Assembly: GCA_029973955.1 (NCBI GenBank)
Contig: JARKQJ010000138.1
Coordinates: 1 to 64,000, forward strand
Direction of reading: 5' to 3'
DNA: 64,000 nt
Source: Paludibaculum sp.
GTDB lineage: Bacteria; Acidobacteriota; Terriglobia; Bryobacterales; Bryobacteraceae
In this document: positions 8,269-16,889 of the stretch, one piece after another
Layout: the number at the start of each line of letters is the position of its first letter
Numbering within the stretch: position 1 is the stretch's first letter
Notes under the pieces: model-generated
The model's input: the letters and a program-made list of their open reading frames with translations, nothing else
Databases searched by the model: none
Told to the model about the DNA's origin: nothing
Position numbers and translations under genes: made by a program

Positions 8269-11200
8269 GCGGATTGGCGTCGATCATTCTGGCGGCGGAG
8301 CCGGAGGTGCGAAACCAGGCGCTGGACGAGTACTGCCAGGGGCTGAGCACAGACGAACTGCTGGGCGAGTGCGAGACGCTGGAGAAGCTGCGGGAGAGCC
8401 GCGAGAATCTATATGAGCGGGTGCGCTCGCTGTTCTTTCTCTCGGCCATTCATCGGTATCACATGCCGGGGCGAGAGGGCGTGGCGGCACAAGGGCGTGT
8501 GCCCTTCAGCGGGTATACGCACCTGCTGCAGCGGCGGTTTGAGGAGGCGATCAGGGAATTTCTGGCGGCGCAGAAGGAGCAGGGGCCGAACGACGCGGTG
8601 TCGAGCGCCCTGGCCGCGGCCTACAAGGGGCTTGCGTTCCAGACGCTGGCGGACCAGGTGCGGCGGAGCGTGCGGAGCGTGCGCGGGAATCAATGGATGT
8701 TCCGGACGGGGCATCCGGCGGACTATCCGCTGCGGCTGCGGACGGAGTTGAAGCAGCGGGACGAAGCGGCGGGCGCGTATCCGGTCTTGCGGGAAGCGAC
8801 CCCGGTGCGGATGGACCTGTCGCACAGCGGGTGGAGCGACATCTTCTTCCTGGGGATGGATTTCCCGGAAGGGGCGCGGGTGCTGAACACGTCGATCGAT
8901 TTGGCGGTGCGCGGGACGGGGCAGGGCGAGCCGCGGCCTCCGGTGGAGGCGAGCCTGCGGATGATCGACGAGCCGGTGCTGCGGCTGGTGAGCGTGGACC
9001 TGGGGGCGTCGGCTGAGATTACGTCGCTGGCGGAGGTGTTCGACTATGCGCGGGACTATCTGGGACTGCTGAAGGCGGCGGTGATTGCGGCCGGATTGGT
9101 GCCTCCGGGGATGGAGGGATCTGGGCAATCGCTGGCGTCGCTGCTGGAGGCGCTCACCGGGCGTGCGGGGAGCGGCATTGAGATTGTCAGCCGGGTGAAC
9201 GATATTCCGAAGGGTTCGCGGCTGGCGGTGTCGACGAATCTGCTGGCGTGCCTGATTGCGGTGTGTATGCGGGCGACGGGGCAGATCCGGGCCTTGACGG
9301 GCGGACTGGAAGAGGGCGAGCGGCGTCTGGTGGCCGCGCGCGCCATTCTCGGAGAGTGGCTGGGCGGGAGTGGCGGCGGCTGGCAGGATTCGGGCGGCGT
9401 ATGGCCGGGGATCAAGCTGATTGAGGGCGTAGTGGCGGCGGAAGGCGATGTGGAGTGGAACGTGAGCCGGGGCTGCCTGCTGCCGCGGCACCGCGTGTTT
9501 TCGCTGGATGAGATCACGGCGGAGACGAGGGAAAAGCTGCAGGCGAGCCTGGTGCTGGTGCACGGCGGGATGGCGCAGGACGTGGGTCCGATTCTGGAGA
9601 TGGTGACGGAGAAGTACCTGCTGCGGGGGGCGGTGGAATGGCAGGCGCGGCAGAAAGCGATCGGGCTGTTGGATGAGATCATCGAGTGCCTGAAGCGCGG
9701 CGATATCCGGGGTGTGGGCGCGGCAACACAGCGCAACTTCGACGGGCCGATTCAGGCGATTATCCCGTGGGCGGCGAACCACTACACGCAGCGGCTGATT
9801 GGGGCGGCGCGGGCGGAGTTCGGCGAGCAGTTCTGGGGATTCTGGATGCTGGGCGGGATGGCGGGCGGCGGCATGGGTTTCCTGTTTGCGCCGGAGGTGA
9901 AGGAGCAGGCGCAGGAGCGCATGGGTGCGATCATGGCGGAGACGAAGCAGGCGCTGGAGCGGGCGGTGCCGTTCGCGATGCAGCCGGTGGTGTACGATTT
10001 CCGGATCAACGAGCGGGGCACGTGGGCGGAGCTGCTGGAAGGCGAGCAAGCGGTGCTGCCGGCGGGCTACTACGCGCTGCGGGTGCCGGAGCTGTTGCGG
10101 CGCGAGGCGGTGACGCTAACGGTGGCGCAGCGGAGGGAGTTGGAGGCGTTCGGCGCGGCGGTGCGGCACCAGAGCCAGTTGGGCGGGATGGTGGAGACGC
10201 TGTTCGACAGGCTGCTGCCGCATGGGACCGGCAAGGCGGGCGCGGCGGCGAATCTGCGGGAGCTGTTGGATGCCTATGGATTCGACCGCGAGCAGCATGA
10301 AAAGATCCGGGCCGATTTGCGGAGCGGCCGGATCGGGCTGGCGCAGAACCGCCTGCCGGTGAACAGCCGGGTGGAGGATGTGTCGGCGGAAGAGGTGGCG
10401 GACGCGCGGCGCGGGTTGGACGGACGGCTGAGGAAGCTGGGCGAGGAGGCGCTGAGCGAAGGCACGGTGGCGGTGGTGACGCTGGCTGGGGGGATCGGGA
10501 CGAGGTGGACGAAGGGGGCGGGGGTGGTGAAGGCGCTGAACCCGTTCGCGAAGATGGCGGGGCGGCACCGGACGTTTGTGGAGATCCACCTGGCGAAGTC
10601 GCGGAAGGCGGCGCGGCAGTGGGGCAAGGCTGTGCCGCACGTGATCACGACCAGCTACATGACCCAGGGTGGCGTGCAGGCGTGGCTGGAGCGCGAGAAG
10701 AACTACGGCTACGAAGGGCCGCTGGCGCTTTCGCCGGGGCGCTTTGTGGGACTGCGGATGGTGCCGATGGCGCGCGACCTTCGGTTTGCGTGGGAAGAGA
10801 TGCCGCAGCAGGTGCTGGACGAGCAGAAGCAGAAAGTGCGGGAGAGCGGGCGGTCGGCGCTGATCCAATGGGCGCTGGCGATGGGGGAGGGAGCGGATTA
10901 CACGGACAACCTGCCGGAGCAGTGCCTGCACCCGGTGGGGCACTGGTATGAGGCCCCGAACCTGCTGCGCAACGGCGTGCTGAAGCAGATGCTGGACGAG
11001 CGGCCGGGCTTGAAGTACCTGATGCTGCACAACATCGATACGTTGGGCGCGTGGCTGGATCCGGCGCTGGTGGGGCTGCACATCGATTCGGGCGCGGCGA
11101 TGACGGCGGAGGTGATCGGGCGCGAGTTGGAAGACCGGGGCGGCGGGCTGGCTCGGATCGACGGCAAGCTGCGCCTGATAGAAGGCATGGCGCTGCCGGA

Positions 11201-11591
11201 CGAGAGGGTGGAATTCGAGCTGTCCTATTACAACAGCAACACGATGTGGATCACGATCGACGCGCTGTTGGAGGTGTTTGGACTGGGCCGCGAAGACTTG
11301 GGAGATGAAGAGAAGACGGCCGCGGCGGTGCGGAGAGTGGCGGCGCGGATGCCGGCGTACGTGACTCTGAAGGACGTGAAGAAGCGCTGGGGGAAGGGAC
11401 AGGAAGACATCTTCCCGGTGACGCAGTTCGAGAAGCTGTGGGGCGACATGACGGCGCTGAGCGAATGGGATTGCCGGTATGTGGTGGTGGAACGCAAGCG
11501 GGGGCAGCAGTTGAAGGACGTGGCGCAATTGGACGGCTGGCTGCGGGACGGCAGCGCCGCGCACGTGGAGAACCTGTGCGACTTTAATTAG
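8265..11591 (+). CDS. Fusion protein: GHMP-kinase-like half plus UDP-sugar pyrophosphorylase (UDPGP) half
   Basis: 1108 residues. Residues 1-170 are helical and not recognised. Residues about 180-600 look like a GHMP sugar kinase: [13 protein letters not shown] (181-191), degenerate ATP loop [11 protein letters not shown] (314-324) in place of PxGSGLGTSS, and [11 protein letters not shown] (529-539) as motif 3. Residues about 730-1100 look like a UDPGP enzyme: LAGGIGTRW (740-748), the active-site loop of UTP:sugar-1-phosphate uridylyltransferases, then KALNPF, HNIDTLG and SYYNSNTMW. Together they suggest phosphorylation of a free sugar and its activation to NDP-sugar, as in fucokinase/GDP-fucose pyrophosphorylase (FKP), but in reversed order. 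The kinase loop lacks two glycines, so activity is uncertain. Coupled to the upstream nucleotidyltransferase gene and followed after 13 bases by the next gene. Confidence 0.78.
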   Translation: MSGLASIILAAEPEVRNQALDEYCQGLSTDELLGECETLEKLRESRENLYERVRSLFFLSAIHRYHMPGREGVAAQGRVPFSGYTHLLQRRFEEAIREFLAAQKEQGPNDAVSSALAAAYKGLAFQTLADQVRRSVRSVRGNQWMFRTGHPADYPLRLRTELKQRDEAAGAYPVLREATPVRMDLSHSGWSDIFFLGMDFPEGARVLNTSIDLAVRGTGQGEPRPPVEASLRMIDEPVLRLVSVDLGASAEITSLAEVFDYARDYLGLLKAAVIAAGLVPPGMEGSGQSLASLLEALTGRAGSGIEIVSRVNDIPKGSRLAVSTNLLACLIAVCMRATGQIRALTGGLEEGERRLVAARAILGEWLGGSGGGWQDSGGVWPGIKLIEGVVAAEGDVEWNVSRGCLLPRHRVFSLDEITAETREKLQASLVLVHGGMAQDVGPILEMVTEKYLLRGAVEWQARQKAIGLLDEIIECLKRGDIRGVGAATQRNFDGPIQAIIPWAANHYTQRLIGAARAEFGEQFWGFWMLGGMAGGGMGFLFAPEVKEQAQERMGAIMAETKQALERAVPFAMQPVVYDFRINERGTWAELLEGEQAVLPAGYYALRVPELLRREAVTLTVAQRRELEAFGAAVRHQSQLGGMVETLFDRLLPHGTGKAGAAANLRELLDAYGFDREQHEKIRADLRSGRIGLAQNRLPVNSRVEDVSAEEVADARRGLDGRLRKLGEEALSEGTVAVVTLAGGIGTRWTKGAGVVKALNPFAKMAGRHRTFVEIHLAKSRKAARQWGKAVPHVITTSYMTQGGVQAWLEREKNYGYEGPLALSPGRFVGLRMVPMARDLRFAWEEMPQQVLDEQKQKVRESGRSALIQWALAMGEGADYTDNLPEQCLHPVGHWYEAPNLLRNGVLKQMLDERPGLKYLMLHNIDTLGAWLDPALVGLHIDSGAAMTAEVIGRELEDRGGGLARIDGKLRLIEGMALPDERVEFELSYYNSNTMWITIDALLEVFGLGREDLGDEEKTAAAVRRVAARMPAYVTLKDVKKRWGKGQEDIFPVTQFEKLWGDMTALSEWDCRYVVVERKRGQQLKDVAQLDGWLRDGSAAHVENLCDFN

Positions 11592-11604
11592 AAGGAGATT
11601 AAAG

Positions 11605-12414
11605 ATGCAACGGAATACCGTGGTTGCGCTGGGGCTGGCGGCGGGGCTGTCGGTGTGGGGGCAGAAAGACTGGAGCGACGCGCAGAAGGCGGAATTCCTG
11701 AAGACGGCGGAAGTGAAGGCGACGCACTCCGCGCCGGATGGAATCACGGGGACCTCCAGGGTGACGTTATCGAACGGGAAGGTGACGCACGACGCGAGCG
11801 TCCAGACGATCGACCTGACATCCCAGAACCGGAGCGGGAACTCGCCACCGGAGCCGGGCTTCACGGACCGCTACGCGTACAACCTGGCGGCTTACGAACT
11901 GGACCGGATGCTGGGATTGAACATGGTGCCGGTGACGGTGATTCGAGATTTTGATGGGAAGAAGGGTTCGTATACGTGGTGGGTGGACGATGTGCTGATG
12001 ACGGAGAAGCAGCGGTTTCTCAAGAAGGTGACTCCGGAGTATCCCGATTCCTGGAACCAGCAGATGCACATCGTGCGGGTGTTCGACCAGTTGATTTACA
12101 ACATGGACCGGAACCTGGGGAACCTGGTGATCGATAAGAACTGGAAGCTCTGGATGATCGACCACGGCCGGGCGTTCCGGATGTGGAAACAGATCAAGGA
12201 GAAGAACAATCTGCTGAAGTGCGACCGGGTGCTGCTGGAGCGGCTGAGGAAGCTGGACGCGGCGGAACTGCACGCGAAGCTGGACGAGGATCTGACGAAG
12301 GGGCAGGTGGATGCGATCAAAGCGCGGGCGGAGCTGATCGTGAAAGAGTTCGATGCAAAGATCAAGAAGAAGGGCGAGGGAGAGATCCTGTACGACTATC
12401 TGAAGGGGCAGTGA
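11605..12414 (+). CDS. Secreted protein with a PI3/4-kinase or HipA/FAM20-like kinase core
   Basis: 269 residues with an N-terminal signal-like segment (VVALGLAAGLSVWGQ). The catalytic-loop region reads NMDRNLGNLVI (166-176) and then WMIDHGRAF (183-191), matching the DRxxxN...IDHG pattern of the PI3/4-kinase, HipA and FAM20 families: D168, N173 and D186 would be catalytic base and metal ligands. SYTWWVDDVLM resembles a hinge. The substrate could be protein or sugar; not known. A strong GAAGGAG lies 7 bases before the ATG, and the gene sits 13 bases after the fusion gene and 11 before the phosphoesterase gene, so they are likely one operon. Confidence 0.7.
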   Translation: MQRNTVVALGLAAGLSVWGQKDWSDAQKAEFLKTAEVKATHSAPDGITGTSRVTLSNGKVTHDASVQTIDLTSQNRSGNSPPEPGFTDRYAYNLAAYELDRMLGLNMVPVTVIRDFDGKKGSYTWWVDDVLMTEKQRFLKKVTPEYPDSWNQQMHIVRVFDQLIYNMDRNLGNLVIDKNWKLWMIDHGRAFRMWKQIKEKNNLLKCDRVLLERLRKLDAAELHAKLDEDLTKGQVDAIKARAELIVKEFDAKIKKKGEGEILYDYLKGQ

Positions 12415-12425
12415 GGAGGGGCGCG

Positions 12426-13421
12426 ATGAAGAGAAGAGAGTTTCTGGGGGCGGCGGCGGCCGCGGCGGTGGAACCGATGCGGGCGCAGCAGGGCAGGAAG
12501 ACGGTGGTTGTGGGCGATGTGCATGGAGATCCGGAGCGGTTTGTGGACGTGCTTTCGATGGCGGGGTTGATCGACGGATCGAAAGCGTGGAGCGGGGGCA
12601 ATTCGGTGCTGGTGCAGTTGGGCGACATGGTGGACCGGGGCCCGGATCCGAAGACGGCGATCGAGCTGCTGCAGAAGCTGGAGAAAGAGGCGAAGAAGGC
12701 GAAGGGGAAGGTGTACGGCCTCATTGGGAACCATGAGGCGATGCGGATGTACGGTGACTTGCGGTATGTGCCGGCCGGGGAGTACGAGGCGTTCAGGACG
12801 AAGAAGAGCGAGCAGGAGCGTGAGAAACGGTACATGCGGGAGACGTCGGCGAGCGATTCGGCAAGCGATATCAAGTCGCGGCCGGATCTGACGCTGGGCT
12901 ACCGGCAGAAGTGGGAGAAGGAGCATCCGCTGGGGCAGATCGAGCTGATGCGGGAGTATGGGACGGAGGGCAAGCTGGGCAAGTGGGCGCTGGGGCAGAA
13001 GGCGGTGCTGGTGCTGGATGGGACGCTGTACGTGCATGCGGGGCTTTCGCCGAAGTATCTGAGCTGGAGCGAAGGGCGGATCAACGACGCGGTGACGTCG
13101 GAGTTGATGGACGTGAAGGCGCCGCCGGCCGATGGTGCGGTGCGGGGCGAAGACGGGCCGCTGTGGTATCGCGGGCTGGCTCAGTTGCCGGAGGAAGAGA
13201 TCGCGGCGCACGTGGATGCGGTGCTGGAGAAGTTCAAGGTGAAGCGGATCATCGTGGGTCACACGCCGCAGAGGCAGGGCGTGGTGAGCCGGCTGAAAGG
13301 GAAGGTGCTGCTGGCGGATGTGGGGCTGGCGAAGGTGTTCGGCGGAGCGATGGCGTGCGTGGTGATTGAGAACGGGGAGGCGTATGCGCTGCAGGATGGG
13401 AAGAAGAGAGAGTTGAGCTAG
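12426..13421 (+). CDS. Tat-exported metallophosphoesterase (PPP-type, calcineurin-like)
   Basis: 331 residues. The N-terminus MKRREFLGAAAAAA is a twin-arginine signal. The binuclear metal motifs are intact: GDVHGD (30-35), GDMVDRG (66-72), GNHE (101-104), with later His at VHAG and IVGHTP. This set is that of PPP-family protein phosphatases and bacterial Shewanella-like phosphatases; substrate unknown. GAGGAGG (12413-12419) is 6 bases before the ATG. It follows the secreted kinase-like gene closely, giving a possible exported kinase/phosphatase pair. The 3' end is repeated at 14241-14429. Confidence 0.88.
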   Translation: MKRREFLGAAAAAAVEPMRAQQGRKTVVVGDVHGDPERFVDVLSMAGLIDGSKAWSGGNSVLVQLGDMVDRGPDPKTAIELLQKLEKEAKKAKGKVYGLIGNHEAMRMYGDLRYVPAGEYEAFRTKKSEQEREKRYMRETSASDSASDIKSRPDLTLGYRQKWEKEHPLGQIELMREYGTEGKLGKWALGQKAVLVLDGTLYVHAGLSPKYLSWSEGRINDAVTSELMDVKAPPADGAVRGEDGPLWYRGLAQLPEEEIAAHVDAVLEKFKVKRIIVGHTPQRQGVVSRLKGKVLLADVGLAKVFGGAMACVVIENGEAYALQDGKKRELS

Positions 13422-13432
13422 GCGGGTGGCGC
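12959..13432 (+). repeat. Donor segment of a collapsed direct repeat (3' part of the phosphoesterase gene)
   Basis: Three blocks, 12959-13018, 13152-13180 and 13323-13432, reappear joined at 14241-14429. The last block is 110 bases without a mismatch and includes the stop codon and 11 bases beyond it. Confidence 0.9.
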
Positions 13433-13447
13433 GATAGGATTCTGAAC

Positions 13448-14071
13448 ATGTTGAAGCCATGGGTGGTCCAGGTGCTCGCCTGGGCGTATCGGGTGGGGGT
13501 GGCGGTGATGGTGTCCGGGGTGGTGTTGTTGTGGAGGCAACAGCGGGACCGGATGTGGCCGTGGGGGAGACGGCTGGCGGCGGCGGGTGTGTCGGCGGCG
13601 GGTTGGGGTTGCGCATTTGCGGCGGCCGGGGCGCTGGAGTACGATCCGCCGAATCTGATGCTGTTGATGATCTGCGTGGCGGTTTTTGGGTACCTGCGTT
13701 GGGTGGATCCGCGGCGCATTCACCTTCTGCGGCTAGTTCCGCTGGGGGTGGGAGTGATGGTTGTGGGATTGGTGCTCGAGACTGGTTTGGATGCAGCGAG
13801 CAGGCAACTCCTTCCGGCATATGAAAAGCAACTGGGAGAAGGTGTGAGTTGCAGGGCGTACCCTGTTCCTGACGATTCGCTGGAGCATCCGCGTCTACTG
13901 CTGATCAGAGAGCAGGCGGGGTGGCGAGATGAGGTGTTGGATGAGCTGGAGGGGGATTTTGCAGCCAGATTTCCCGGTTGCGAACATCTTCCAGATGGGG
14001 CGGTGCGATTGTACATCCGGGATGTGGATGGGCGGGAAGTAGTGCAGAAACGGGTGGTGGTGCGGCAGTGA
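13448..14071 (+). CDS. Integral membrane protein of unknown function
   Basis: 207 residues with about four hydrophobic helices in the first 120 (VLAWAYRVGVAVMVSGVVLL, AAAGVSAAGWGCAFAAAGAL, LMLLMICVAVFGYL, LVPLGVGVMVVGLVL), then a soluble C-terminal part with two Cys. AGGAT lies about 8 bases before the ATG. It follows the phosphoesterase gene by 26 bases and lies inside the region flanked by the collapsed repeat. No family recognised. Confidence 0.7.
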   Translation: MLKPWVVQVLAWAYRVGVAVMVSGVVLLWRQQRDRMWPWGRRLAAAGVSAAGWGCAFAAAGALEYDPPNLMLLMICVAVFGYLRWVDPRRIHLLRLVPLGVGVMVVGLVLETGLDAASRQLLPAYEKQLGEGVSCRAYPVPDDSLEHPRLLLIREQAGWRDEVLDELEGDFAARFPGCEHLPDGAVRLYIRDVDGREVVQKRVVVRQ

Positions 14072-14112
14072 GGGTGTTCGGGCGGGTATAGCAGGCTTGG
14101 GGCCGAGGGTGG

Positions 14113-14418
14113 TTGTTGTTCAGATGGATATCGACGGTGCCGGCCGGCGGTGAAGGAGACGCCGGACGGTTCGATGAGGATGGTGAGATCGAACTGGCCG
14201 ATTTGGCCGTCTGGGCGCAGAAAGACTGGCTGCTGGAGTCTGGGACGGAGGGCGAACTGGGCAAGTGGGCGCTGGTGCAGAAGGCGGTGCTGGTGCTGGA
14301 CGGGCCGTTGTGGTATCGCGGGCTGGCGAAGGTGTTCGGCGGAGCGATGGCGTGCGTGGTGATTGAGAACGGGGAGGCGTATGCGCTGCAGGATGGGAAG
14401 AAGAGAGAGTTGAGCTAG
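14113..14418 (+). pseudogene. Remnant copy of the phosphoesterase 3' end
   Basis: An open frame (TTG start, no ribosome binding site) whose last 59 codons match the Tat-exported phosphoesterase in the same reading frame, but with two in-frame deletions of 135 and 150 bases and a few substitutions. All metal-binding motifs are absent. The first part contains EDGEIELADLAVWAQKDW, which could be read either as a dockerin/EF-hand-like segment or as a fragment related to VWGQKDW at the start of the secreted kinase-like protein. It is probably not functional, although the frame has stayed open. Confidence 0.8.
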
Positions 14419-14429
14419 GCGGGTGGCGC
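14241..14429 (+). repeat. Collapsed direct repeat of phosphoesterase sequence
   Basis: Copy of blocks 12959-13018, 13152-13180 and 13323-13432. Junctions carry short shared sequence (GGA at the first; GGGCTGGC at the second), as in slippage or microhomology deletions. The terminal 110 bases are identical to the donor. Confidence 0.9.
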
Positions 14430-14512
14430 TCTCCAGCCTGCGAATTGCTGCCGGGGGCGAAGTCTTATTTTAGTTTGGGAATGCTGAGGGACAGTGGAAA
14501 GACAGAGGCGGG

Positions 14513-14553
14513 TTGCGGCGCGGCGGTAAAGGTGTATGATTTCTCTTAGAGAA
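14513..14553 (+). promoter_or_regulatory. Candidate promoter with adjoining inverted repeat
   Basis: TTGCGG (14513-14518), 16-base spacer, TATGAT (14535-14540), followed at once by TTCTC-TTA-GAGAA (14541-14553). It could drive the membrane protein gene at 14695. The inverted repeat lies at the expected transcription start, where an operator could act. Confidence 0.35.
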
Positions 14554-14694
14554 TTCAACCGTAGTCGTCCGGTTATTCGTTTCTAGCGTCTGACAATGAA
14601 TTTCGTGGCAGTGCAATAAGTTCTGGTGGGGCAGTAACGATTCTCCGGCAACAGGTGAGTTTTGTGGGAAACCGCTGCTGGAGGTTTTGCCGCG

Positions 14695-15288
14695 ATGAGC
14701 GTTGACATGGACGGCGCGCAGATTGAGAGCGTCGAGGCAGGTGACCGGCGAGAGTTGGGGGAGGCGGCGGGGGGCGGAAGCGCGCCACGGCGCGCAGCGG
14801 TGGTTGTCATTGTGGCGGCCATCTTGCTGACGGCGTGGGTGTACTGGTGGGCCGCCCATGGAAGTTTGGTGGAGCGCGAGCCGGTATTGGGGCTCCCGGT
14901 GCCGCTGCCGCTGCTGGTTCTGGCGCGCCCGGGCGTCTCGATGGGAGTTTCGATGGCGCTGGTGCTATCGATTCCAGCGGTAGCATTCTGTGCGTGGTGC
15001 AGCGACTGTTTAATGGGAATGCTGGTGAAACGGCGGCGGAGCATGGCGCTATTCGCGGTTGTTCTGGTGGCGTCGCTGGGGTTTCATGGGAGAGCCTATC
15101 TGCAGCCGGAGCGGGACGCTGGGCTGCCGTGGTCGACGCTATTGAGTGCGAGCTTCGCGATTTTGATCGGCGCGTTGTCGCTGGACAGAAACGGGCGAGG
15201 TTCGTTTGCGAGGAATGTGATGATGAACTTCCTGCTATTTGCGTGGATGTTCACTTGTGCGTTTCCGGTGCACGATGCAGGGCGGTGA
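14695..15288 (+). CDS. Membrane protein of unknown function
   Basis: 197 residues. After a charged 35-residue start come about five hydrophobic segments (VVVIVAAILLTAWVYWW, PLPLLVLARPGVSMG, ALVLSIPAVAFCAW, MALFAVVLVASLGF, SASFAILIGAL). Cys-rich loop FCAWCSDC near residue 95. ATG 14695 is preferred over GTG 14662 because GGAGGT lies 9 bases before it. The 3' end overlaps the convergent PEP-CTERM gene by 38 bases. Function not recognised. Confidence 0.65.
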   Translation: MSVDMDGAQIESVEAGDRRELGEAAGGGSAPRRAAVVVIVAAILLTAWVYWWAAHGSLVEREPVLGLPVPLPLLVLARPGVSMGVSMALVLSIPAVAFCAWCSDCLMGMLVKRRRSMALFAVVLVASLGFHGRAYLQPERDAGLPWSTLLSASFAILIGALSLDRNGRGSFARNVMMNFLLFAWMFTCAFPVHDAGR

Positions 15289-16072
15289 CATGGGTTGGAA
15301 GGCGGCGAGGCCCCGCTTTGATGAGAAAGAGGGCCAGTCCGAAGAGGCTGAGCCAGAGAGTGGCGGGTTCGGGAGTGAGCCTGAAGGTGTAGTTGTGCTG
15401 GTCATCGGCGCTCCAGGTGGTGCGGACGCCCTCCTGGTTGCCCAGGAAGTCTGAGAGCTGACTGATGGAGCGCTCCGTGCCGAAGGCCTTGGAGAGAGCG
15501 CTGCCGACGGGGGTGCCGAAGCAGCGGCCCTCGGCGGAGGGGGTGGCGATGAGGTAGTTCAGGTTTTTGAAGGGATTGTTGGGATTTGGGATCCCGCCGA
15601 CATCCTGGATGAAGTTGTTGTACCAGGCTTCGGTGAAGCAGGCGTCGATGGCGAAGACGACGGTGCAGCATTCGGGGATGGTGCCGGCGATGGAGGTGGT
15701 GAGGGCGCTGAGCGTGGTGTTGGGCCCCTTGTTGAGATTGCCGATGACGGTATCTTTGCCGTCGGCGGTCTTGTCTCCATGTGCCGAGATATAGACGAGG
15801 AGAATGCCGGTGGCGCAGTCGAATTTGCCGGTGGCCGCATCGAAGCAGGTGCCGCCGGCGGTTTTCATGCTGTTGAAGATCTCGCCGCCGGCGATGTTGG
15901 AGCCGACGCTGCCTTTGGCGCCGCCGGCTGCGGCGGATTCAACGAGATTCCTGGCGGTGTCTTTCGCTTTGTCCTGGTCGAGGTCCGCGCCATAGAAGCA
16001 GATGACGGTGCTCCAAAGCGTGGGTGCGGCCAGGCAAACGAAGAGAGCAGTGGCTTTGCAGGTGATGGACAT
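15251..16072 (-). CDS. Secreted caspase-like (C13/C14 clan CD) protein with PEP-CTERM anchor
   Basis: 273 residues with a signal peptide. ILLVYISAHGD holds His98 and TVVFAIDACFTEAW holds Cys145, the two catalytic residues of clan CD peptidases, with the usual hydrophobic strand before each. A PEP-CTERM sorting signal follows (TPEPATLWLSLFGLALFLI, then basic GPRR), which is normally processed by an exosortase. The tail continues some 16 residues beyond the RR, longer than usual. ATG 16072 is chosen for its upstream GGAGG and signal peptide. The 3' end overlaps the convergent membrane protein gene. The clan assignment rests on motifs only. Confidence 0.75.
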   Translation of the reverse strand: MSITCKATALFVCLAAPTLWSTVICFYGADLDQDKAKDTARNLVESAAAGGAKGSVGSNIAGGEIFNSMKTAGGTCFDAATGKFDCATGILLVYISAHGDKTADGKDTVIGNLNKGPNTTLSALTTSIAGTIPECCTVVFAIDACFTEAWYNNFIQDVGGIPNPNNPFKNLNYLIATPSAEGRCFGTPVGSALSKAFGTERSISQLSDFLGNQEGVRTTWSADDQHNYTFRLTPEPATLWLSLFGLALFLIKAGPRRLPTHVTALHRAPETHK

Positions 16073-16158
16073 GCGGCCTCCTCCCTCGGTGAGCGGGTCA
16101 AGAATAGCACCGGACGGGGGCGGGGCCAAGAGGCAATGAAGGGGGGGAGAGAAAGAGA

Positions 16159-16236
16159 TGGCGTCCCCAGCGGGATTCGAACCCGCGTTATCGCCGTGAA
16201 AGGGCGGTGTCCTAGGCCGGGCTAGACGATGGGGAC
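16159..16236 (-). tRNA. tRNA-Glu (anticodon TTC), CCA encoded
   Basis: Read on the minus strand: acceptor GTCCCCA pairs with TGGGGAC, discriminator G, then encoded CCA (16159-16161). The anticodon loop is CTTTCAC with anticodon TTC, and the T arm GCGGG-TTCGAAT-CCCGC is perfect. The sequence is very close to bacterial tRNA-Glu. One C-A mismatch is seen at the base of the anticodon stem. Confidence 0.96.
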
Positions 16237-16319
16237 GCACGCGGCGGCCGGTGATGCCGCCTCATTCATTGTAGCTGGGAGGGCCGGGAAGGGTCAAATC
16301 GACCCCACAGGCAAGCGGT

Positions 16320-16643
16320 CTAGATGGACTTGAGGTAGGCGAGGATGTCCGCCTTTTCTTCGGCGCTGAGGACATCGCCGAAGGCCGGCATGGTGCCCTT
16401 ACCTTTGTTGATCATGGCTGTGACATTGGCGTCGGTGACGGGTTGGCCGTTGGCGAGTTTGGACTTCTTGAAGAGGCCTTTGAGGCTGGGGCCCATTTTC
16501 TTCTCGTCGGTGGTGGCGGAATGGCAGACGCCGCACTGGTCGAAGACTTCCTTGCCTTTTGCGGCATCGCCTTTCTTCTGTGCGGGCAGAACGCCGGCCA
16601 GCAGGAGGCCGAGGGCGGAGATGGCCAGAATCCGAGAGGTCAT
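16320..16643 (-). CDS. Small monohaem c-type cytochrome (class I)
   Basis: 107 residues: signal peptide (ISALGLLLAGVLPAQ), haem motif CGVCH (Cys37, Cys40, His41) and a likely distal Met85 in KGKGTMPAFG, with the final helix EEKADILAYLKSI. Length and pattern are those of cytochrome c6/c553-type periplasmic electron carriers. An AAGGAG lies about 12 bases before ATG 16643; longer upstream starts would add a segment without homology. It is divergent from the nuo operon, so a link to respiration is plausible but not shown. Confidence 0.9.
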   Translation of the reverse strand: MTSRILAISALGLLLAGVLPAQKKGDAAKGKEVFDQCGVCHSATTDEKKMGPSLKGLFKKSKLANGQPVTDANVTAMINKGKGTMPAFGDVLSAEEKADILAYLKSI

Positions 16644-16835
16644 AGTTCGTGAAGCTCCTTCGCGACTGCTTGGTTCTTCCATTCTACTACCGGGGTGGCG
16701 GGCAGGGCCGGGGGCACGGAGGCGAGAAATCTCCCATTCCTGAAATCTCCCAAACAGACCTGGAAGTCCTTTTGTTGCAAGCGGAAAGGCAGGGTTTGGC
16801 GGGGCGTTGCGGGAGGAGTTCCGGACTTCGGACAT

Positions 16836-16863
16836 TTGACACTGATTTTCACGCTATGATAAC
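16836..16863 (+). promoter_or_regulatory. Candidate promoter of the nuo operon
   Basis: Consensus -35 TTGACA (16836-16841) and GATAAC (16858-16863) with a 16-base spacer, overlapping TATGAT (16855-16860). It lies 26 bases before the nuoC ATG. Confidence 0.5.
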
Positions 16864-16889
16864 CCTGAAGCTTCAGTTAGGATTCACGC

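Noticed and set aside
8409..11864. Long minus-strand frames opposite the fusion gene
   Set aside because: Composition is Arg/His/Pro/Gln-rich, typical of antisense frames; the plus-strand gene has clear motifs.
16855..16860. TATGAT taken as the -10 for TTGACA at 16836
   Set aside because: The spacer would be only 13 bases. GATAAC at 16858 gives 16 and is preferred.
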